From contig NZ_WAKW01000057.1 in the NCBI RefSeq assembly GCF_015523155.1, forward strand, positions 1-33,430: DNA of 33,430 bases, written 5' to 3'. The stretch is from Methanothermococcus sp. GTDB taxonomy: Archaea; AGJL01; Methanococci; Methanococcales; Methanococcaceae. Shown here in pieces: positions 24,418 to 33,337 of the stretch (position 1 is the first letter of the stretch; the number at the start of each line of letters is the position of its first letter). Both the position numbers and the translations under genes were made by a program. The notes beneath the pieces were generated by a model. The model saw nothing but the letters and a program-made list of their open reading frames with translations. It ran no database searches and had not been told where the DNA came from.

Positions 24418-24978
24418 TTGTTTTCTAAATTTATAAATCATCTGATAAAAAATTTGGAGGTTTTGAAGGAATTTGATGAGAAGTTAATAAATATTTTTAT
24501 AAATAATATCATATCCACTAAACATGAAAAATCTAAGATATTTATATATGGGGTTGGGAGAAGTGGATATGTGGGAATGGCTTTTGCTATGAGATTAATG
24601 CATTTGGGATTCAATTCACATTTTATTGGGGAACCTACCTGCCCGGCTATTGAAAATAATGATTTGTTAATAGTTATATCTGGAAGCGGTGAAACATGTT
24701 CAGTAGTTAATGTATTAAAAAGGGCAAATGAACTTAAAATAAATGAAAATTATAATAATTTAAAAATAGTTTCAATTACCTGTAAAAAGGAAAACACTAT
24801 AAAAGAATTATCTGATATGCACATTCATCTAGAAATCTACAATGATAAGTGCTTTCCAATGGGGACATTATTTGAAGAGATGGCTTTTATATTTTTAGAT
24901 GGAATTATATATTTATTAATGGAGAGATTAAATATTTCTGAAAATGAAATGAAAAAAAGACACTGTAATTTGCAGTAA
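24418..24978 (+). CDS. hxlB: 6-phospho-3-hexuloisomerase (SIS domain)
   Basis: The 186-residue protein is a single SIS domain with the phosphohexuloisomerase pattern: IFIYGVGRSGYVGMAFAMRLMHLGF, GEPTCPAIENNDLLIVISGSGET, and PMGTLFEEMAFIFLDGI toward the end. It interconverts 3-hexulose-6-phosphate and fructose-6-phosphate in the ribulose monophosphate pathway, which archaea run to make pentose phosphates. The preferred start is TTG 24418 because GGTGGT (24408-24413) lies 4 bases upstream, while TTG 24406 and GTG 24409 overlap this site. The 3-hexulose-6-phosphate synthase partner is not in the window. It is followed 95 bases later by the shikimate enzyme gene, an order I also recall from M. jannaschii (MJ1247 to MJ1249). 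Confidence 0.9.
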   Translation: MFSKFINHLIKNLEVLKEFDEKLINIFINNIISTKHEKSKIFIYGVGRSGYVGMAFAMRLMHLGFNSHFIGEPTCPAIENNDLLIVISGSGETCSVVNVLKRANELKINENYNNLKIVSITCKKENTIKELSDMHIHLEIYNDKCFPMGTLFEEMAFIFLDGIIYLLMERLNISENEMKKRHCNLQ

Positions 24979-25073
24979 TTATAAAATAAGATATATAAAA
25001 AAATTAAAAAAAAATATTAAATAATATTATAAATTATTTTTAAATATATTATAAAAAAGGAAATGGTGAATTT

Positions 25074-26159
25074 ATGAAATTTGGATGGATATTGGCAAAC
25101 AATGAAGATTGGGAAGAAAGAAAAGAAACTGTAAAAGATGCTCTTGAAAGCTCAATTCCTGCGGTCATGGTTCCAAAGGATGACATTGAAAAAGTAAGGG
25201 AGTTCGGAAATATAAAAATTATTTCAAATGATTTAGATGCAGATATTGTAGTAATAAATAAAGACGAAGATTTGGATATACTTTTCAACGCAAAAAAGCT
25301 TGGAAAGGAAACTGGTGTTTATGTATCCATAGAAAGCAAGGAAGATGAAGAATACGCTTCAGAAGTAAGTAGATACGATTATGTTGATTACATTATTTTA
25401 GAAGGAAAGGACTGGACAATTATTCCATTGGAAAACCTTATAGCAGATTTATTCAATGAAAATGTAAAAATCGTATCTGTGGCAAACAATATTGAAGATG
25501 CAAAAACAGCATATGAGATACTTGAAAAAGGTGTAGATGGGGTTCTTTTAACTCCAAAGGATACTAACGATGTTAAGGACTTTTCAAGATTAATAGAGAA
25601 AATGAATTCTGAGAAATTGAAATTAGAATATGCAGTTATAAAAAAGGTTGAGCCCGTTGGTAGTGGCGATAGAGTATGTATTGACACATGCTCAATGATG
25701 GAGCTCGGAGAGGGTATGTTAATAGGCTCCTATTCAAGAGGTTTGTTTTTGGTGCATTCAGAAACAGTGGAAAACCCTTATGTTGCCACAAGACCATTTA
25801 GAGTGAATGCAGGACCTGTTCATGCATATATATTATGTCCGGGAAACAGAACAAGATATTTAAGTGAGTTAAAGGCAGGAGATAGTATATTAATAGTTGA
25901 TAAAGATGGAATGACAAGAGAAGGTATCGTTGGCAGGGTAAAAATAGAGAAAAGACCTTTAATGCTCATAGAGGCAGAATATAATGGAGATATAATAAGA
26001 ACAATATTGCAGAATGCCGAAACCATTAGGCTTGTTGGTGAAGATGGAAAACCAATTTCAGTGGTTGATTTAAAAGAAGGCGATAAAGTTTTAATAAAAG
26101 CAGATGAAAATTCGAGACACTTTGGAATGGCAATAAAAGAAACAATCATTGAGAAATGA
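25074..26159 (+). CDS. 3-dehydroquinate synthase II
   Basis: The 361-residue protein matches archaeal 3-dehydroquinate synthase II (AroB', MJ1249 type), starting KFGWILANNEDWEERKETVKDAL and containing VEPVGSGDRVCIDTCSMMELGEGMLIGSYSRGLFLVHSET-like segments and PFRVNAGPVHAYI. In methanogens it converts 2-amino-3,7-dideoxy-D-threo-hept-6-ulosonate into 3-dehydroquinate with NAD, feeding aromatic amino acid synthesis without DAHP. The C-terminal ~100 residues are beta-rich (AGDSILIVDKDG, EGDKVLIKADEN). GGTGAA lies 5 bases before ATG. Length is normal. The partner ADH synthase (aldolase) is not in the window. Confidence 0.95.
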   Translation: MKFGWILANNEDWEERKETVKDALESSIPAVMVPKDDIEKVREFGNIKIISNDLDADIVVINKDEDLDILFNAKKLGKETGVYVSIESKEDEEYASEVSRYDYVDYIILEGKDWTIIPLENLIADLFNENVKIVSVANNIEDAKTAYEILEKGVDGVLLTPKDTNDVKDFSRLIEKMNSEKLKLEYAVIKKVEPVGSGDRVCIDTCSMMELGEGMLIGSYSRGLFLVHSETVENPYVATRPFRVNAGPVHAYILCPGNRTRYLSELKAGDSILIVDKDGMTREGIVGRVKIEKRPLMLIEAEYNGDIIRTILQNAETIRLVGEDGKPISVVDLKEGDKVLIKADENSRHFGMAIKETIIEK

Positions 26160-26258
26160 CTATAGGTATAATATATTATTAATTAATTTATTTTAATATT
26201 TTTTTCTATTTTATAAGTTATAATATTTTCATAATTATAATATACGTGTGGTGTAATG

Positions 26259-27017
26259 ATGGTATTTATTGGCGATGTTGAAAAAAGATTGAATAAAATC
26301 CTGGAAGAAGAAGGGGTTCTATATCTTATATTGATAGACCCTGATGAAAAAAATTGCATTGATATAGCAAATAAGGTAAAAGATTACGCCGATGCCATAA
26401 TAATGGGAGGTAGCATAGGTATTACTAATTTAAATGAAATTACAAAAGAAATTAAAGAAATTATTGGAGATATTCCTATTATTTTATTCCCCGGCAATGT
26501 GGATGGTTTGACGCCCTATGCAGACGCTGTTTTTTTCATGTCATTAATGAATTCAAATAACACCTACTGGACAACTACGGCACCTACATTGGGGGCAATT
26601 ACTGTTAAAAAATACAATTTGGAAGCAATACCTATGGCATATTTGGGAATCGAACCTATTAAAAGAACCGCTGTTGGTTTTGTAGGTGAAGTAAATGAGA
26701 TACCTCAGAGAAAGCCAGAAATAGCTGGAATGTATTGCCTATCTGCTAAATACTTTGGTATGAGATGGGCATATTTAGAGGCAGGAAGTGGTGCTGAGTT
26801 CCCTGTAAGCAATGAAATGATAGCAATATCAAAAAAATTAAGTGGAATAAATATCATCGTAGGTGGAGGCATAAGGACGCCAGAAATAGCATATCAAAAG
26901 GTTTTAAGCGGTGCCGATGCAATTGTAACTGGAACTCTCATTGAAGATAATCCCGATGCAGTAAAAGAAATGAGGGATGCCATAAAAAAGGCAGGGATGG
27001 AGAAATTAAAAAAATGA
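26259..27017 (+). CDS. Geranylgeranylglyceryl phosphate synthase
   Basis: A TIM-barrel protein of 252 residues matching GGGP synthase/PcrB family, with ILIDPDEKN (phosphate and metal region), GGSIGITNLNE, ILFPGNVDGLTPYADAVFF, YLEAGSGAEFPVS and GGGIRTPE. It joins geranylgeranyl diphosphate to sn-glycerol-1-phosphate, the first step committing to archaeal ether lipids. Two adjacent ATG codons exist (26256, 26259); the second is preferred because it gives the usual 3-base gap to the GGTGTA site. It lies about 100 bases after the dehydroquinate synthase gene in the same direction. It appears intact. Confidence 0.93.
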   Translation: MVFIGDVEKRLNKILEEEGVLYLILIDPDEKNCIDIANKVKDYADAIIMGGSIGITNLNEITKEIKEIIGDIPIILFPGNVDGLTPYADAVFFMSLMNSNNTYWTTTAPTLGAITVKKYNLEAIPMAYLGIEPIKRTAVGFVGEVNEIPQRKPEIAGMYCLSAKYFGMRWAYLEAGSGAEFPVSNEMIAISKKLSGINIIVGGGIRTPEIAYQKVLSGADAIVTGTLIEDNPDAVKEMRDAIKKAGMEKLKK

Positions 27018-27114
27018 AAAATAAATAAATAAAATAATAAAATAAATATTAAATAATGATAATAATAAATAAAGTATAATAATATATAAAAAGCTATTCC
27101 TAACCATTTAACTT

Positions 27115-28932
27115 TTATTTAACTTCTATTTTTCCATTATTCCATTCTATATATTGACTACCAGTTTTTGATAGGTCCAATATAGGAACCCTAGCAGGTG
27201 TTGGATTAATACCCATTTTTTTCTGGAAATTAGTCTGTTCTTGGAATGTTCCGCTATTTATCATTACAGTCCCTTTATAGAGACCGTATCCGTTTATATG
27301 AATATGTCCTGTATGAAATATATCTGGCTCATTATGTATTACCAAATAATCCTCGTGTTCAGGAGCAATTGGGCATCTTCCACCATAGGTTGGGCAGAGA
27401 TGTCTTCTTATTAGGAGCTCCCTCATGATAGATGTTGGATTATTATATTTTGCAGAAGAGATTTGGCTTATTATATCGTCAAAGCTCCTACCGTGATATA
27501 GTAAAAAATCCAAACCATGAATATTTGCAAATCCAGGATTGCTTAAAAATGTGATATTATCCAAACCATCGAATAGCTTTAAAATTCTTTCGGGAAATAT
27601 AGGCTGAGGTTCAGCAGGCCTAGTGGCATCGTGGTTTCCAGGAGCTATTATTATATGGATGTGTTCAGGAACCTCTTCTAAATATGCTGCAATTTCTTTA
27701 TACTGCGATATAATATCTACATCATATAAATCATACTCTTGACCTGGGTAAATACCTACGCCATCTACTAAATCACCAGCAATTGATATATATTTTAATC
27801 TACTAATTATTTTTTCCTCTAATCCATTATTCACATTTCCATTTAAAAATTCTACAAATTTTCTAAATGATTTCTCTAAAAACTCATAGCTTCCAACGTG
27901 AATATCTGATAAAAATGCAGTATATATTTTTTCATCAATATTTTTCGGTTTTTTTGGAGTAATATCCGGCCTTATATATTTATTTGCAAACATTACATTT
28001 CCACTATCTGGTATATATCCACTAAATCCTATGACCTCATCAAGCAATATATCATCAGGTAAATCCCCACTTGCAATTTTATCCTTCATCATAATTACTG
28101 TGAAACTTGTATTTTCATCCTCTATCTCCACTCTTTTATGACCTTTTTTTGTAGAGCTCACATCGGATACAATACCAACAACAAATACATCACTTTCTTT
28201 TTTCAGTTTATAGACTTTATTTAGTGGATAAGCTTTTCTTTGGACTTTTCTTTCAATCATGGCTTTAATTTTAGCATATCTATCTCTAAAATATTTTACA
28301 AAGTCATCAATGGTTCCTTCACATGTGGATTTTCCAGATATGTCCCATTCATCATATACTTTAATTTTAGCTTCGATATCCTTGGATATATAGTTTATTC
28401 TTTTATTTATACTGTTTCTTATGGATTTTATTTTAGCAAGCCGTTTTTCTCTTTCTTTTTCCAATATATTTAGTCTTTTTAATTCTTCTGACTGGGATTT
28501 TAATATTTCTTCAATTTTATTTTCATCTATATTTGCAGATGTAGGAGGTTTTACAGTTTCTTTCTTAGGTTCAGGTTTAGATTCAGTTTCATGTTCAATT
28601 TTAAGTTTTTCTTTTTGGAGCGGAGCGGATTTTAACTCCTTATTTTTTTTATCGATATTTTCAATCTTTGGATTATTTATTTCTAAATTGACATCTGATG
28701 TATAATATGCTAAAAAGTCAAAATTCCCGTAATTTTTTTTAATTTCGTTCAAACTATAATTTAAAAAAACATCTAAAAAATGGGCATCTAACAGTATAAA
28801 TTTATCATTTATATCTTTAAATTTTTTGATTTTATTAATTAAATTATCTCTTTCATTTTCAGAGAGTTTTTTAATTCTATCATATGAGCTCGGCGATATA
28901 AGAACTTCAATATTTAAAAAGTCGTTAATCAT
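27115..28932 (-). CDS. polB: DNA polymerase D small subunit (DP1), 3'-5' exonuclease
   Basis: The 605-residue protein has the DP1 layout: an N-terminal region (to about 90), a charged coiled linker (about 90-190), an OB fold (about 245-325) and a calcineurin-like phosphoesterase domain with DIHVG (D343, H345), GDLVDG (D387), GNHDATR (N433, H434), YHGRSF (H480) and HTGHIHING (H540, H543, H545). These residues bind two metals and provide the proofreading nuclease of archaeal PolD; DP2 carries the polymerase site and is not in the window. The primase large subunit gene lies next to it, 100 bases upstream in the same direction, forming a replication gene pair. Length is usual for methanogen DP1. 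Confidence 0.96.
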   Translation of the reverse strand: MINDFLNIEVLISPSSYDRIKKLSENERDNLINKIKKFKDINDKFILLDAHFLDVFLNYSLNEIKKNYGNFDFLAYYTSDVNLEINNPKIENIDKKNKELKSAPLQKEKLKIEHETESKPEPKKETVKPPTSANIDENKIEEILKSQSEELKRLNILEKEREKRLAKIKSIRNSINKRINYISKDIEAKIKVYDEWDISGKSTCEGTIDDFVKYFRDRYAKIKAMIERKVQRKAYPLNKVYKLKKESDVFVVGIVSDVSSTKKGHKRVEIEDENTSFTVIMMKDKIASGDLPDDILLDEVIGFSGYIPDSGNVMFANKYIRPDITPKKPKNIDEKIYTAFLSDIHVGSYEFLEKSFRKFVEFLNGNVNNGLEEKIISRLKYISIAGDLVDGVGIYPGQEYDLYDVDIISQYKEIAAYLEEVPEHIHIIIAPGNHDATRPAEPQPIFPERILKLFDGLDNITFLSNPGFANIHGLDFLLYHGRSFDDIISQISSAKYNNPTSIMRELLIRRHLCPTYGGRCPIAPEHEDYLVIHNEPDIFHTGHIHINGYGLYKGTVMINSGTFQEQTNFQKKMGINPTPARVPILDLSKTGSQYIEWNNGKIEVK

Positions 28933-29031
28933 GGTTTCCCTTTAAATTTTAAAGTTATATTTAATTTATATGTTTTATAATTTATAGTAATCATGAATTA
29001 TATAGTTAATAATAAATTACTCTTTTTAATT

Positions 29032-30099
29032 TTAACTTTTTTCTTGTTTTTTTTGGTGTTTATTTATGTTGTAGCATAAATAGTCCAAAGGATGAATTAT
29101 TTTAGGTTTTCCATCTTTTCTCATTCTGCAAATATCATCTGGTTTGCAGTAATAACTGAGCCCTTTTCCGCCATCTTCTTTCCAGTTCTTACAGTATTCA
29201 CAATGAGTGATGTGGTTTGCTACCTTATAGCCGATATTGTGGCTTATATAGTATTTTGTTTTATCTGCATCGAAGTCACCTACTGTGTTGAATATTGCAA
29301 CAATCTCATTTAAAAAGTCCTCTATTTCATCGTCCTTTGCGATATCCAATGCACCAATATTTACCAGCTCTCCGTTTTCAATGGGTCTTAAATTTGGATT
29401 GAATTTTGCACAGAACCAATAAACAACAAAACTTCTTCTTGCGTAATGGGATGGAGAACCGCCACTTAGTATGTCATCCAATATTCCTCTAATACATGGT
29501 GGATGCCATTCCTTTGGAATATCTCCCTTAAATCCTGATATTTTAATACCTTCGACGCCTTCGAACTTTACAATACTTCCTATGAAGTTAATAATATCTT
29601 TTATTTTTTCGTTATTTTTTACTTCCTTTGGGAGCTCATGTAGTCTTATTCTTTCAACCATTTCTTTAAGTCTGACCCTTATGAGCTCTATGGCATAAGT
29701 CTTTTTTACGCGATATATATTTACAAATCCATTATCTAAATCCATTCTTTCAAGATGTAAGTCATTGTTTCGGGATAATGATGCAGTATCAATAAATTTC
29801 CATACAGGGATTTTATTTGGCAGTTTATCCATGGTATCTTTATAGTTTTTTTCGGCGTATTTTTTAATATAAATATTATAATATTTTGTATTTGCTATGA
29901 TTATAAGTGTTAAATAGTTAATTAATATATTTTTAAGTTCTTTATCCATGCCAACATGTGCATTTAAAAGTTCATAATAGGAGTTATCCTCTTCAAATAT
30001 ATACATTAACAAGTATTTAATTAGTTTTATGTTAAGATTATCGGTAATTTCCTCAAAAAAGTCCAAATCTTTTATTTTATCAAGTTCTTCCCAAAACAT
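29032..30099 (-). CDS. priL: DNA primase large subunit PriL
   Basis: The 355-residue protein shows the PriL C-terminal Fe-S domain: HPPCIRGILDDILSGGSPSHYARRSFVVYWF (C202), HITHCEYC (C300, C303), YYC (C318) and DDIC (C324). Four of these five cysteines should hold a 4Fe-4S cluster. The N-terminal half is helical with no obvious catalytic motif, as expected; catalysis is in PriS, absent here. PriL regulates primer initiation and length. GGTGTAAT lies 5 bases before ATG. The gene precedes the PolD small subunit in the same direction. Length is normal for methanogen PriL. Confidence 0.95.
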   Translation of the reverse strand: MFWEELDKIKDLDFFEEITDNLNIKLIKYLLMYIFEEDNSYYELLNAHVGMDKELKNILINYLTLIIIANTKYYNIYIKKYAEKNYKDTMDKLPNKIPVWKFIDTASLSRNNDLHLERMDLDNGFVNIYRVKKTYAIELIRVRLKEMVERIRLHELPKEVKNNEKIKDIINFIGSIVKFEGVEGIKISGFKGDIPKEWHPPCIRGILDDILSGGSPSHYARRSFVVYWFCAKFNPNLRPIENGELVNIGALDIAKDDEIEDFLNEIVAIFNTVGDFDADKTKYYISHNIGYKVANHITHCEYCKNWKEDGGKGLSYYCKPDDICRMRKDGKPKIIHPLDYLCYNINKHQKKQEKS

Positions 30100-30242
30100 A
30101 AAATATTACACCAATTTATAATAATTAATATATATTATTATACAATAGATATTTAATTTTGGTTTATGAATTTTATACTTTTTAATTTTTTATTTTTATA
30201 TTTATATTAAATTATATTATATAAATTATAGGTGATATTATT

Positions 30243-31721
30243 ATGAATAATATTGATAATAAGGACAATATATTAAGAAGAGGACGACTTGGGAGCTCCG
30301 TAAAAGAGGATGTGATGCTATACACTACAAGCCTGAGTTTTGATAAAGAAATATTTGAAAGCGATATACTTTGCGATATTGCCCATACAAAGATGTTAAT
30401 GGAAAAAAATATAATTTCAGGAGAGGATGGCAACAAAATAATAAATGAATTAATAAATATCTTTAAAAATGGAATGGAATCTTTAAATTTAGACCCTTCC
30501 CTTGATGATATACACATGGTAATTGAAAATGAGCTCATAAAAAAACTTGGTGAGGATGTTGCAGGAAGGATGCACACAGGCAGGAGTAGAAACGATGAGG
30601 TTGCAACAGATTTGAGGATGGCACTTAGGGAAAAAATACTCCAAATATTAAAACAATTAATAAATATGGAAAAAAATATTTTAAATCTTGCAGAAAATCA
30701 TAAAGAGACCCTTACAATAGGATACACCCATTTGCAACACGCACAACCTACAACTTATGCACATCATCTTTTAAGCTATGTTTCAGCAATAGAAAGAGAT
30801 ATTTTAAGGTTGTTGGATGCATATAAGAGGATAAATATTTCACCACTTGGATGCGGGGCAATGGCAACAACAGGTTTTGACATAGATAGAAAAAGAACAA
30901 TGGAACTTTTGGGATTTGATGGTCTCATAGAAAATTCAATGGATGGAGTTTCTGCAAGGGATTTTATAGTGGAAACAATGTCTTGCCTGTCAATGTTGGG
31001 AACGAATCTATCAAAAATTTGTGAGGAGTTAGTGCTGTTTTCAACCTACGAATTTGGAACTGTTGAATTAGCAAATGAATATACTTCAACCTCATCAATA
31101 ATGCCTCAAAAAAAGAATCCTGATGTTGCGGAGATTGCAAGGGCAAAGTTATCAACATTAAATGGAAATTTAATTAGTGTTTTAACAATATTAAAGGCAC
31201 TTCCAAATACATACAACAGAGATTTACAGGAAATAAGCCCCCATTTATGGAAAAGTGTCTATACAACCATTGATACAATAAATATGATTGATGGAATGAT
31301 ATCAACATTGAAGGTGAATGCTGATAGAATGAAAGAACTGGCAGAGAAGAATTACTCCACAGCAACGGAGCTCGCAGATACTCTTGTGAGGGAGTGCGGT
31401 ATTCCATTTAGAACAGCACATGGAATTGTTGGAGAGGTAGTAAGAATATCGATTGAAAGAAATAAAAATATGGATGAGGTAATTGGTGAGGTTTTAGATA
31501 GGCACGGTTTAGAGCTCGACAAATCGATGATAGAAAAGGCACTTAATCCTATGGAGAATGTAAAGATGAGAAAGGTTATTGGAGGTCCAGCTCCTGAGGA
31601 AGTTGAAAGGGCTATAAATTCCTATAAAAGTAGAATATATAATTATGAAAAAGAAGTAAATGAAAAGGTTAAAAAGGTTAAAAAGGTTAAAAATGAGTTA
31701 TTGCATAAAATAGAGTTATAA
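30243..31721 (+). CDS. argH: Argininosuccinate lyase
   Basis: The 492-residue protein has the fumarase-superfamily motifs: GRMHTGRSRNDEVATD (about 113-128), TIGYTHLQHAQPTTYAHH (about 159-176), and the flexible-loop signature SSIMPQKKNPDVAEIAR (about 286-302). It splits argininosuccinate into arginine and fumarate, the last step of arginine synthesis, and acts as a tetramer. GGTGAT lies before the ATG at 30243. The C-terminal 30 residues extend past the family core into a lysine-rich tail encoded by a 9-base tandem repeat. The gene stands alone between divergent priL and convergent neighbour. T-runs follow the stop. Confidence 0.97.
   Translation: MNNIDNKDNILRRGRLGSSVKEDVMLYTTSLSFDKEIFESDILCDIAHTKMLMEKNIISGEDGNKIINELINIFKNGMESLNLDPSLDDIHMVIENELIKKLGEDVAGRMHTGRSRNDEVATDLRMALREKILQILKQLINMEKNILNLAENHKETLTIGYTHLQHAQPTTYAHHLLSYVSAIERDILRLLDAYKRINISPLGCGAMATTGFDIDRKRTMELLGFDGLIENSMDGVSARDFIVETMSCLSMLGTNLSKICEELVLFSTYEFGTVELANEYTSTSSIMPQKKNPDVAEIARAKLSTLNGNLISVLTILKALPNTYNRDLQEISPHLWKSVYTTIDTINMIDGMISTLKVNADRMKELAEKNYSTATELADTLVRECGIPFRTAHGIVGEVVRISIERNKNMDEVIGEVLDRHGLELDKSMIEKALNPMENVKMRKVIGGPAPEEVERAINSYKSRIYNYEKEVNEKVKKVKKVKNELLHKIEL
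31662..31688 (+). repeat. Three tandem copies of a 9-base unit near the argH 3' end
   Basis: Three near-identical 9-base units, AAAAAGGTT (first copy begins with G), occupy 31662-31670, 31671-31679 and 31680-31688. They encode the repeated Val-Lys-Lys of the argH C-terminal tail in frame, so copy number change by slippage would lengthen or shorten the tail by three residues without breaking the frame. Confidence 0.7.
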
Positions 31722-31752
31722 AATTTTTTTTATTATTTTTATTATTTTTATA
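31722..31752 (+). terminator. T-rich terminator after argH
   Basis: Between the convergent argH and SelA-like stops, the plus strand has several T-runs (about 8, 5 and 5 T). They are well placed to end the argH transcript. The minus-strand gene gets A-runs here, so its own terminator is not apparent. Confidence 0.45.
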
Positions 31753-32814
31753 TTACTTTGAGTTAATAATCGCATTAATTATATAGTCATCAGTTATCCT
31801 TTTGGCATCCTTTGAGCAGAAGTCGATTCTTAATGTTTTGCTTGCACCGGGCATTCCTGCTGCGGTGATTGTGATTATTCCATAGTTTTCAAGCATTTTC
31901 AAAGCAATATCGATATATTTCTCTTCTGAAAGATTTTTTATAATAAATCCAGTTGGGGTTTTTTCACATTCAAAACCTGCATTAACCAATGGGCTTAAGT
32001 CAATATTTTCTGCTCTTTTCAACGCCTCTTTTAAATTATCAAGTTTGAAGTTTTTTAGTGCATTTACCATTGCAGCTAAAATTGGTGCCTGAGCTTCTAA
32101 ACCAAATTTTAAACCTTCACCATATATTTTATTAACTAATTCCTTTTTTCCACATAATAATCCAGCCCTTGGGCCTTCCATTAATTTATCGGTGCTTGTA
32201 ACTGCCAAATCTGCATTAAGTTCAAGTGCTGGAGGTTGATTGTATAGTAATCTCAATCTTGCACCGGAGGCATCGTCTATAAATACAGTACTATTTTTTT
32301 CATTACAGTAAGATATTATTTTTTTCAAATTCTCTAAATCGATAATTTTATGGTCCATTGTGGCTCCTGTGATGATTGTTAGGGTTTTTTTATTTATCTT
32401 ATTTAATATTTCATCCACATTATCGCTTTCAAAGTAGTCGAGGTTAAATATTTTGCAACTTCTTGGGATTGATGGATGAGATGGTTTTTTTGGAACATAA
32501 TGAATTACATTTTTAACAGTATTTGATAAAGCCATTATTGTGGAAAATATTGCCGCAGATGTCCTGTTAAATCCCACCGCCTTGTGAATTGTAGGGTCTC
32601 CCCCAAAGTGTAAAATCCCCACTTCGTTTAATTTTTCTGAAAAGATGGCTGGACCAACATAAGTTTCTAGGAGCTCCAAATCTGTTTTGAAAATTTTAAA
32701 TCCTCCTGCAATACCTGTGAGGTCATATAAATGGTTTCTTCCTTTTTCCTTTATAATACTCCGTATTGATGTTCTGGCTTTTTCTAATCTATTTAATTCA
32801 GATGTATCATTCAT
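31753..32814 (-). CDS. SelA-like PLP-dependent protein (MJ0158 family)
   Basis: The 353-residue protein is a fold-type I PLP enzyme of the archaeal SelA-like group (MJ0158, UPF0425). Visible segments include [35 protein letters not shown] (Asp for the PLP ring nitrogen), and the lysine-bearing [16 protein letters not shown], where Lys of TDKL is the likely Schiff-base residue. [16 protein letters not shown] follows. Though related to bacterial selenocysteine synthase SelA, archaea make Sec-tRNA through SepSecS, so its reaction is unknown. ATG 32814 is chosen because GGTGAC lies 4 bases before it; codons upstream overlap the site. It converges on argH with 31 bases between stops. Confidence 0.83.
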   Translation of the reverse strand: MNDTSELNRLEKARTSIRSIIKEKGRNHLYDLTGIAGGFKIFKTDLELLETYVGPAIFSEKLNEVGILHFGGDPTIHKAVGFNRTSAAIFSTIMALSNTVKNVIHYVPKKPSHPSIPRSCKIFNLDYFESDNVDEILNKINKKTLTIITGATMDHKIIDLENLKKIISYCNEKNSTVFIDDASGARLRLLYNQPPALELNADLAVTSTDKLMEGPRAGLLCGKKELVNKIYGEGLKFGLEAQAPILAAMVNALKNFKLDNLKEALKRAENIDLSPLVNAGFECEKTPTGFIIKNLSEEKYIDIALKMLENYGIITITAAGMPGASKTLRIDFCSKDAKRITDDYIINAIINSK

Positions 32815-32960
32815 GATTGTCACCAAAAAAATTAAGATATTGAGATATTAAGATATTATTTGAATATTAATTAGTAATAGAATATTATATATTTAATTAT
32901 TAAAAATACACTAATAAAAAAATTATAAATTATTATTTAAATCTTGTAAGATTAATTAAA

Positions 32961-33245
32961 TTAACCTGCACCACAGGCATCTATATTTGTATCGACGTCT
33001 GATATTTCTTCTTTTTCAAGGATTTCTTCTATTTCTTTCTCATCAATTTCTTTTTCTTCTTCTTTTTTCTTTTCATATTCTATAATTTCCAAAGTATCTG
33101 GTTTATACATTAGATTATTGTCTAATAGCACCCATTCTATATCGTCTTCTTTTTTTATGTCTTTGACAATGCCCTTGGTTCCTGTGTTGATGTATTTTAC
33201 ATAGGAGCCTATTATAATTTCTTTGTGGTTTATGTCAAATGCCAT
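32961..33245 (-). CDS. DUF2098-like small protein
   Basis: This 94-residue protein begins MAFDINHKEIIIGSYVKYINTG, a pattern I associate with methanogen DUF2098. The first ~55 residues look like a small SH3-like barrel (GTKGIVKDIKKEDDIEWVLLDNNLMYKPDTLEII); the rest is a run of Glu and Lys (about 35 residues), ending DTNIDACGAG with a single cysteine close to the C terminus. No function is known to me. ATG 33245 has GGTGAT three bases upstream; the in-frame ATG at 33320 lies before an AT-rich leader and lacks a site. No partner gene is evident. A possible role for the terminal CGAG in binding metal or a cofactor is only a guess. Confidence 0.75.
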   Translation of the reverse strand: MAFDINHKEIIIGSYVKYINTGTKGIVKDIKKEDDIEWVLLDNNLMYKPDTLEIIEYEKKKEEEKEIDEKEIEEILEKEEISDVDTNIDACGAG

Positions 33246-33337
33246 AATATCACCAATTAATAATATAATATGATTTAATAAATAATATTGTTCCAAACCT
33301 AAAAACAATACATTATCCAAACCACCATCATATTATG

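Noticed and set aside
31753-32814. Naming the SelA-like protein as selenocysteine synthase
   Set aside because: Archaea make Sec-tRNA through phosphoserine and SepSecS; the MJ0158 group is not shown to replace SelA.
33246-33320. 25-residue upstream extension of the DUF2098-like protein
   Set aside because: GGTGAT lies inside it directly before ATG 33245, so it is a leader, not coding sequence.
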